Positions 35,580 to 39,452 of a stretch of 39,452 nucleotides of DNA are shown here, piece after piece. The stretch lies in assembly GCA_027067775.1 (NCBI GenBank), contig JAMOVK010000072.1, positions 1-39,452 of the forward strand. Direction: 5' to 3'. Position 1 is the stretch's first letter. Every line of letters begins with the position of its first letter. The position numbers were made by a program, and so were the translations under genes. The notes under the pieces are model-generated. The model had not been told where the DNA came from. It saw only the letters and a list, made by a program, of their open reading frames with translations, and did not search any database. The stretch is from Deltaproteobacteria bacterium. GTDB lineage: Bacteria > Desulfobacterota > Dissulfuribacteria > Dissulfuribacterales > QOAL01.

Positions 35580-35981
35580 GTGGGTTTATTACAAGAATTC
35601 AAAGAATTTGCAATGCGTGGAAACGTGGTGGACATGGCCGTTGGCATTGTCATTGGTGGTGCCTTCGGCAAGATAGTGTCTTCTTTTGTGGCAGACGTGC
35701 TTATGCCACCCATAGGTTTATTACTTGGTGGAGTGGATTTTACCAATCTGTCCATTGTGTTGAAGGAGGCAGTGGGAAACAGCCCGGCAGTGACCCTTAA
35801 CTATGGCAAATTTATTCAGAGCGTTGTTGACTTTACCATTATTGCCTTTGCCATATTCATGGTAATCAAGGCAATGAACACCCTTCAGAAGAAAAAGGAA
35901 GAGGAGCCAGAGGAACCACCCAAACCATCCAATGAAGAGCTGTTGCTTGCGGAAATAAGGGATCTCTTAAAACAGAAGTAA
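35580..35981 (+). CDS. mscL: Large-conductance mechanosensitive channel MscL
   Basis: This 133-residue inner-membrane channel releases solutes on hypo-osmotic shock. The N-terminal helix and first membrane segment are classical ([45 protein letters not shown]), the second membrane segment is [23 protein letters not shown], and a charged C-terminal helix ([27 protein letters not shown]) forms the cytoplasmic bundle. It starts at GTG with a strong AAGGAGGAG ribosome-binding site. It lies between the ClC transporter and tRNA-Glu. Confidence 0.97.
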   Translation: MGLLQEFKEFAMRGNVVDMAVGIVIGGAFGKIVSSFVADVLMPPIGLLLGGVDFTNLSIVLKEAVGNSPAVTLNYGKFIQSVVDFTIIAFAIFMVIKAMNTLQKKKEEEPEEPPKPSNEELLLAEIRDLLKQK

Positions 35982-36023
35982 ATTGATGGACTAGACAAAA
36001 GAGCTCTCTCAAATGTTTTATGT

Positions 36024-36042
36024 AAGGCCTCAAAACGGCCTT
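36024..36042 (+). terminator. Weak hairpin downstream of mscL
   Basis: AAGGCC (36024-36029) pairs with GGCCTT (36037-36042) over a 7-base loop, 43 bases after the mscL stop. Only a broken T stretch follows. A weak terminator is possible before the tRNA promoter. Confidence 0.35.
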
Positions 36043-36054
36043 CAGGATTTAGTC

Positions 36055-36083
36055 TTGACATGACCGGTTAGTCTTTTTATGTT
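36055..36083 (+). promoter_or_regulatory. Predicted promoter of tRNA-Glu
   Basis: A perfect -35 TTGACA (36055-36060), a 17-base spacer and TATGTT (36078-36083) lie 22 bases upstream of the tRNA. The arrangement suggests the tRNA is an independent transcription unit. Confidence 0.65.
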
Positions 36084-36105
36084 TCGGCCACTTGTAAATC
36101 AAGTA

Positions 36106-36181
36106 GGTCCCATCGTCTAGCGGTCTAGGACGCCGGCCTCTCACGCCGGAAACAGGGGTTCGATTCCCCTTGGGACCGCCA
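36106..36181 (+). tRNA. tRNA-Glu (anticodon CUC)
   Basis: The 76-base sequence folds as a complete cloverleaf. The acceptor stem GGTCCCA pairs fully with TGGGACC; the anticodon stem CCGGC/GCCGG encloses the loop CTCTCAC with anticodon CTC (codon GAG); the T arm AGGGG-TTCGATT-CCCCT is intact; and CCA is encoded (36179-36181). It is followed after 8 bases by a strong terminator. Confidence 0.97.
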
Positions 36182-36189
36182 GGCTGGAT

Positions 36190-36228
36190 AAAAAAGGCGC
36201 CCAACCAGGCGCCTTTTTTATTTTTTTT
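36190..36228. terminator. Strong bidirectional terminator (tRNA-Glu / RACo-like gene)
   Basis: A 12-bp symmetrical stem, six A then GGCGCC pairing with GGCGCC then six T, encloses the loop CAACCA (36202-36207). T runs follow on both strands, with T8 at 36221-36228 on the plus strand. It can end both the tRNA transcript and the minus-strand RACo-like transcript. Confidence 0.9.
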
Positions 36229-36238
36229 CATTCAGTTG

Positions 36239-36306
36239 TTATGATTTCAATATCAAAATAGCGGATTGACCAAGGGACGACCTCCTCGGTCGGGCATGAA
36301 TCATAA
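36239..36306. repeat. Short inverted repeat with nested hairpin beside the tRNA terminator
   Basis: The 8-base ends TTATGATT (36239-36246) and AATCATAA (36299-36306) are complementary and enclose a small stem CGACC/GGTCG (36278-36292). It lies between the terminator and the end of the RACo-like gene. It may be an mRNA 3' end structure or a remnant; the evidence is thin. Confidence 0.3.
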
Positions 36307-36311
36307 ACTTT

Positions 36312-38195
36312 CTACGTTTCCTCCAGAGCGTCACGAACAGAGGGAAAAAGTGACAGATCTGTATGTGGTAAAAATAGACAAGAGACATAGTGATCCATAA
36401 AACGCGGATTGTCTGCAAGGTCAAAGTGGGTCATCATCTGGGCCACCTCTTCCATCTCCTGAAACTTTGGCCAGGATACGGCCGCAATCTGGGCACCCAT
36501 AAGTGAAGAATTCCCTGCAAAGAAGAACCGGTCCCTGGGAATATCTGGCAGTAGCCCAATGGTTATTGCCTGTTCAAGATCCAGATAACTTCCAAAGTTA
36601 CCTGCAAGTACCACCCTTTCAAGGTCTTCTACAGTCATGCCTACAGATTCAAGAAGTGTGAGATACCCTGCAAACATAGCCCCCTTTGCCCTTATCAGAT
36701 TCTCAACGTCTGCCTCGGTAAAGACAATATCTTCTCCTATGGCCGTGGCCTCTTTTTCAACTACCACGTACTCCCAACCGTATTTCCCCTGCCTAATCCT
36801 AGAAACAGGCAAATCTCTACGAAACTTTCCCTGTCTGTCCAGAGCACCTGTCATAAAAAGGCCTGCCAGGAGACTTATGATTCCTGAACCGCAGATTCCC
36901 TTTGCCTTTTTACCACCAATGGTGAGCACCATGGGTTCAAAGGTCTCCGGATGAATATGAACCACCTCCACAGCCCCAACCGTGGCCCTCATGCCATACT
37001 TTATTCCTCCTCCTTCAAATGCAGGGCCTGCCGAGCAGGCGGCACATGCCATCCAGTCCTGATTCCCAAGCACGATTTCACCGTTGGTACCAATATCTAT
37101 AAAGAGGGTCAACTCCGGATGGTGATTTATTCCCACCCCCACAACACCAGCCACGATATCGCCTCCGACATAGCTTGCCACACAGGGCGCCAAAAAAATG
37201 CGCACATGAGAAGGCAGATCAATTCCTATCTCCTTAGCCCGTACGGGCGGAAAACGGTTGGCAACAGGCGTGTAAGGGGCTGCCCTGAGAAATCTGGTCT
37301 CAAGCCCCAGCAGGAAATGGGTCATAACTGTGTTTGCCGCTATGGTCACAAGACAGATGTCCTCCTTTTCCTTTCCCGCCTGAGAGAGCAATTCCAAGAT
37401 GAGTTTATTTAGACACTCGATGATCCTTTCTTGAAGTATGGTCAGACCGTCTCCCTTTCTGGTAAACTCCATACGGGAGATCACGTCTTCCCCATAGCTA
37501 ACCTGCGGATTATAGTCTGAAGATTCTGCCAACACCTTCTGGTCTTTTAGTGAGATGAGTCGTGCAGAAACAGTGGTTGTCCCTATATCTACACATACTC
37601 CATGCTGGCCCTTTGTCCTGTCTCTTGGTTCCACCCTAATCAGACGCTTGTGCCCTGGGGAAGAGGTTTCCATAAAACTGGCCGTTACCTGCCAGTTTCC
37701 CTCCCTCATGGCATGAGGCAAGCGGTAAAGCACCTGGCTGTCAACCTCCAGATGAAAAGACTGGCCAACCTCACGCCTAATCCTTCCAAGGTCACTCAAA
37801 TTATCTGTCACACTCGGCTCTGGGACAACAAGAAGACTCTTTGAGATGGCAGGTTCACTCTTTACCGTTACCTTTTCACCATGGACCTTTATCCAGGCAG
37901 CAGCCTTTTTGGCAAGGGGACGTGACAGTGCCTTTCTGTCCATCTGGGACTCTACAGGCACCCGGACCACCACGTCGCTTAAGGGAAAGGTGGCACAGGC
38001 CTTCCATCCACCTTCTGGCAGTTGTTCCCCTTCAACCTTTCCTTCTTCAATGAAAATCCTGCACTTGTTGCATACACCTGCACCGCCGCAGCTTGCATTA
38101 ATATGGATCCCTGCTCCCATTGCGGCCTTTAGAAGATTTTCATCTGTTGGGACTTCAAGCACCACATTTGCTGGCAAAAAGGTGACCTTTGGCAT
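36312..38195 (-). CDS. RACo-like corrinoid-protein activator (2Fe-2S ferredoxin + ASKHA ATPase, DUF4445)
   Basis: This 627-residue protein has an N-terminal plant-type 2Fe-2S domain with cysteines 36, 42, 45 and 67 (CGGAGVCNKC spacing) and a C-terminal ASKHA-type domain with VDIGTTTVSA, DIGTNGEIVLG, CSAGPAFEGGG and LAGNFGSYLDLEQAITIGLLP. RACo proteins reactivate the Co(II) state of corrinoid proteins by ATP-driven electron transfer, for example the corrinoid iron-sulfur protein or methyltransferase partners. The ATG at 38195 is chosen because AAAGGA precedes it and the N-terminus KVTFLP fits; the frame extends 19 codons further upstream. No corrinoid methyltransferase gene is present nearby, so the partner is unknown. 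Confidence 0.88.
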   Translation of the reverse strand: MPKVTFLPANVVLEVPTDENLLKAAMGAGIHINASCGGAGVCNKCRIFIEEGKVEGEQLPEGGWKACATFPLSDVVVRVPVESQMDRKALSRPLAKKAAAWIKVHGEKVTVKSEPAISKSLLVVPEPSVTDNLSDLGRIRREVGQSFHLEVDSQVLYRLPHAMREGNWQVTASFMETSSPGHKRLIRVEPRDRTKGQHGVCVDIGTTTVSARLISLKDQKVLAESSDYNPQVSYGEDVISRMEFTRKGDGLTILQERIIECLNKLILELLSQAGKEKEDICLVTIAANTVMTHFLLGLETRFLRAAPYTPVANRFPPVRAKEIGIDLPSHVRIFLAPCVASYVGGDIVAGVVGVGINHHPELTLFIDIGTNGEIVLGNQDWMACAACSAGPAFEGGGIKYGMRATVGAVEVVHIHPETFEPMVLTIGGKKAKGICGSGIISLLAGLFMTGALDRQGKFRRDLPVSRIRQGKYGWEYVVVEKEATAIGEDIVFTEADVENLIRAKGAMFAGYLTLLESVGMTVEDLERVVLAGNFGSYLDLEQAITIGLLPDIPRDRFFFAGNSSLMGAQIAAVSWPKFQEMEEVAQMMTHFDLADNPRFMDHYVSCLFLPHTDLSLFPSVRDALEET

Positions 38196-38329
38196 ATTCT
38201 GTCCTTTGATGCTAATGTAGTTTCGGATACATGGAGCTGATATTAAACACAAGCTCAGTTTACGTCTAGACCTTAGTGGCCGTTAAGTAAACCAAAAATG
38301 CAAGAAATAATATTTCATTTGGAGGTGGC

Positions 38330-39283
38330 ATGAAGATATTAGTTACAGGTGGAGCTGGTTTTATTGGCTCAAACGTGGTGGATGCCTACATCAGGCTTGG
38401 TCATGACGTGGTGGTTGTTGACAACCTCTACTCTGGTAAAATGGAAAATCTAAATAAAGAAGCCAAATTTTATCTGTTAGACATAAGAAGTCCAGAGTTT
38501 GAAAAGGTTCTTGATATTGAAAGACCAGAGGTGATAAATCACCACGCGGCACAAATATCTGTCCCATTTTCTGTTGAAGATCCTCGATTTGATGCAGATG
38601 TCAACATCCAAGGCTTTGTCAACATATTGGAGGCGGCAAAGGACAAGGGTGTAAGAAAGGTGATCTTCATCTCCTCAGGTGGTGCCATCTACGGAGAGGC
38701 AGAAGAGTATCCTACCAGTGAAGACTATCCACCAAAGCCCCTTTCACCCTATGCAATTGCAAAGGCTGTTTCAGAAGATTTCCTGTTTTTTTACAATCAC
38801 CAGTACGGCCTGGACTACACTGTGCTCAGATATGCCAACATATATGGTCCGCGCCAAATCCCCCACGGTGAGGCAGGAGTGGTGGCCATTTTTATGGATA
38901 GGCTCCTTTCTGGTAAAAAGTGCACCCTTTTCCACTTCCCTGAAGATGAACGGGGTATGATAAGAGATTACTGTTTTGTTGGAGATGTGGTTGAGGCAAA
39001 CATCAAGGCCCTTGAAAAAGGCAGCTGTCAGGCCTTTAACATCGGAACGGGCATCGAGACCAAAACCCAAGACCTTTTTGAAAAGATATTTCAGGTCATA
39101 AAGGAAAGGATAGACGTGCCAGACGATCTTTTCACAATGAAACGTACCCAGGCACGGGCAGGAGACCTAAAAAAAAGCTGTCTCAACTGTCAAAAGGCCC
39201 GAAGGGAACTAGATTGGAAGGCTGTGCACAGCCTGGAAGAAGGGCTTAGAAAAACCCTTGACTGGAGGCTTTCTGTAAAGTGA
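38330..39283 (+). CDS. NAD-dependent sugar-nucleotide epimerase (UDP-glucose 4-epimerase-like)
   Basis: This 317-residue extended short-chain dehydrogenase has the NAD-binding motif GGAGFIGSNVVDAY at the N-terminus, DNLYSGK, ISSGGAIYGE with the catalytic Ser/Thr region, and the YAIAK form of the YxxxK active site (SPYAIAK). The block RYANIYGPRQ and RDYCFVGDVVEANIKAL are typical of GalE-like enzymes acting on UDP- or dTDP-sugars. Exact substrate is not decidable. It has a good GGAGGTGG ribosome-binding site, is divergent from the RACo-like gene, and its stop overlaps the next gene (GTGA). Confidence 0.88.
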   Translation: MKILVTGGAGFIGSNVVDAYIRLGHDVVVVDNLYSGKMENLNKEAKFYLLDIRSPEFEKVLDIERPEVINHHAAQISVPFSVEDPRFDADVNIQGFVNILEAAKDKGVRKVIFISSGGAIYGEAEEYPTSEDYPPKPLSPYAIAKAVSEDFLFFYNHQYGLDYTVLRYANIYGPRQIPHGEAGVVAIFMDRLLSGKKCTLFHFPEDERGMIRDYCFVGDVVEANIKALEKGSCQAFNIGTGIETKTQDLFEKIFQVIKERIDVPDDLFTMKRTQARAGDLKKSCLNCQKARRELDWKAVHSLEEGLRKTLDWRLSVK

Positions 39284-39452
39284 AACTCAGGATCGCCCTG
39301 GTCCAGCTAGACCCTGGCTCAAGGTCCCCCTTAGAAAATATAGAACACGCCTTAAGGGCGGCTGATGAATCTGCCAACAAAAAGGCAAGCATCCTTTGCC
39401 TTCCAGAGCTTTTTCCCTTTGGCCTTCTGCCTAACAAGATTCTTGCAAAAGA
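39280..39452 (+). CDS. Carbon-nitrogen hydrolase (nitrilase superfamily), N-terminal fragment
   Basis: The gene starts at GTG 39280, overlapping the epimerase TGA, with GGAGG 11 bases upstream, and runs off the window. The 57 visible residues begin KLRIALVQLDPGSRSPLENI and contain LCLPELFPFG, the block with the first catalytic Glu of nitrilase-family amidases. The full enzyme could be a stand-alone amidohydrolase or the N-terminal glutaminase domain of an NAD synthetase; this cannot be settled from the fragment. Confidence 0.75.
   Translation, partial: MKLRIALVQLDPGSRSPLENIEHALRAADESANKKASILCLPELFPFGLLPNKILAK

Noticed and set aside
36239-36306. Inverted repeat beside the tRNA as an integration (att) site
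   Set aside because: No duplicated tRNA 3' end, integrase gene or foreign segment is present near it.

Overview
The window reads as a chromosomal segment of a Gram-negative, probably anaerobic bacterium, most likely in the Desulfobacterota (Thermodesulfobacteriota; former Deltaproteobacteria). This is an inference from gene content, not from a marker phylogeny. Clues are meso-DAP-type MurE (DNPR motif), a tungstate/molybdate WtpABC transporter, a long UbiD of the kind seen with the futalosine menaquinone route, a RACo-type corrinoid-protein activator, and the GC-moderate, lysine-rich coding style. No rRNA, prophage, CRISPR array or intact insertion sequence is visible.

Layout. (1) 1-3862: the tail of a DUF362 gene (+), then a minus-strand operon of an EF-G-like GTPase, mogA and ychF. 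(2) 4199-9514: a plus-strand translation/RNA operon, ffh-rpsP-khpA-rimM-trmD-SPOUT methyltransferase-rplS-rnhB-yraN, with a good promoter at 4113-4141. (3) 9515-10404: a gene-free stretch holding two ~192-bp imperfect palindromes in opposite orientation whose arms co-vary. (4) 10405-10824: arfB, convergent with (5) 26479-10867: a compact minus-strand dcw cluster, mraZ-rsmH-ftsL-ftsI-like-murE/murF-mraY-murD-murG-murC-murB-ftsQ-ftsA-ftsZ, with a strong promoter and four 10-bp MraZ-type operator repeats. (6) 26722-32545: a PfkB kinase, wtpABC and a UbiD decarboxylase. (7) 32875-35981: a YgjP-like metallopeptidase, a ClC anion transporter with CBS domains, and mscL. (8) 36106-39452: tRNA-Glu(CUC), a bidirectional terminator, a RACo-like protein, a sugar-nucleotide epimerase and the start of a nitrilase-family gene.

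The most interesting observation is in the dcw cluster. The gene in the ftsI position keeps recognisable class B PBP landmarks (GLEGIE, LGFGQQTGIDLPEE, a C-terminal PASTA-like segment) but has lost all three catalytic motifs (SxxK, SxN, KTG), has a shortened N-terminal pedestal, and begins with a lipoprotein signal peptide (LSGC). In the same cluster ftsW, the usual partner of ftsI, is absent: murD and murG overlap directly. The joint loss suggests that septal synthase activity moved to other loci and that the remaining protein is a non-enzymatic lipoprotein scaffold. The cluster also carries a MurE-MurF fusion.

Start codons were chosen by Shine-Dalgarno spacing and family N-termini where several were possible; TTG and GTG starts are common here.
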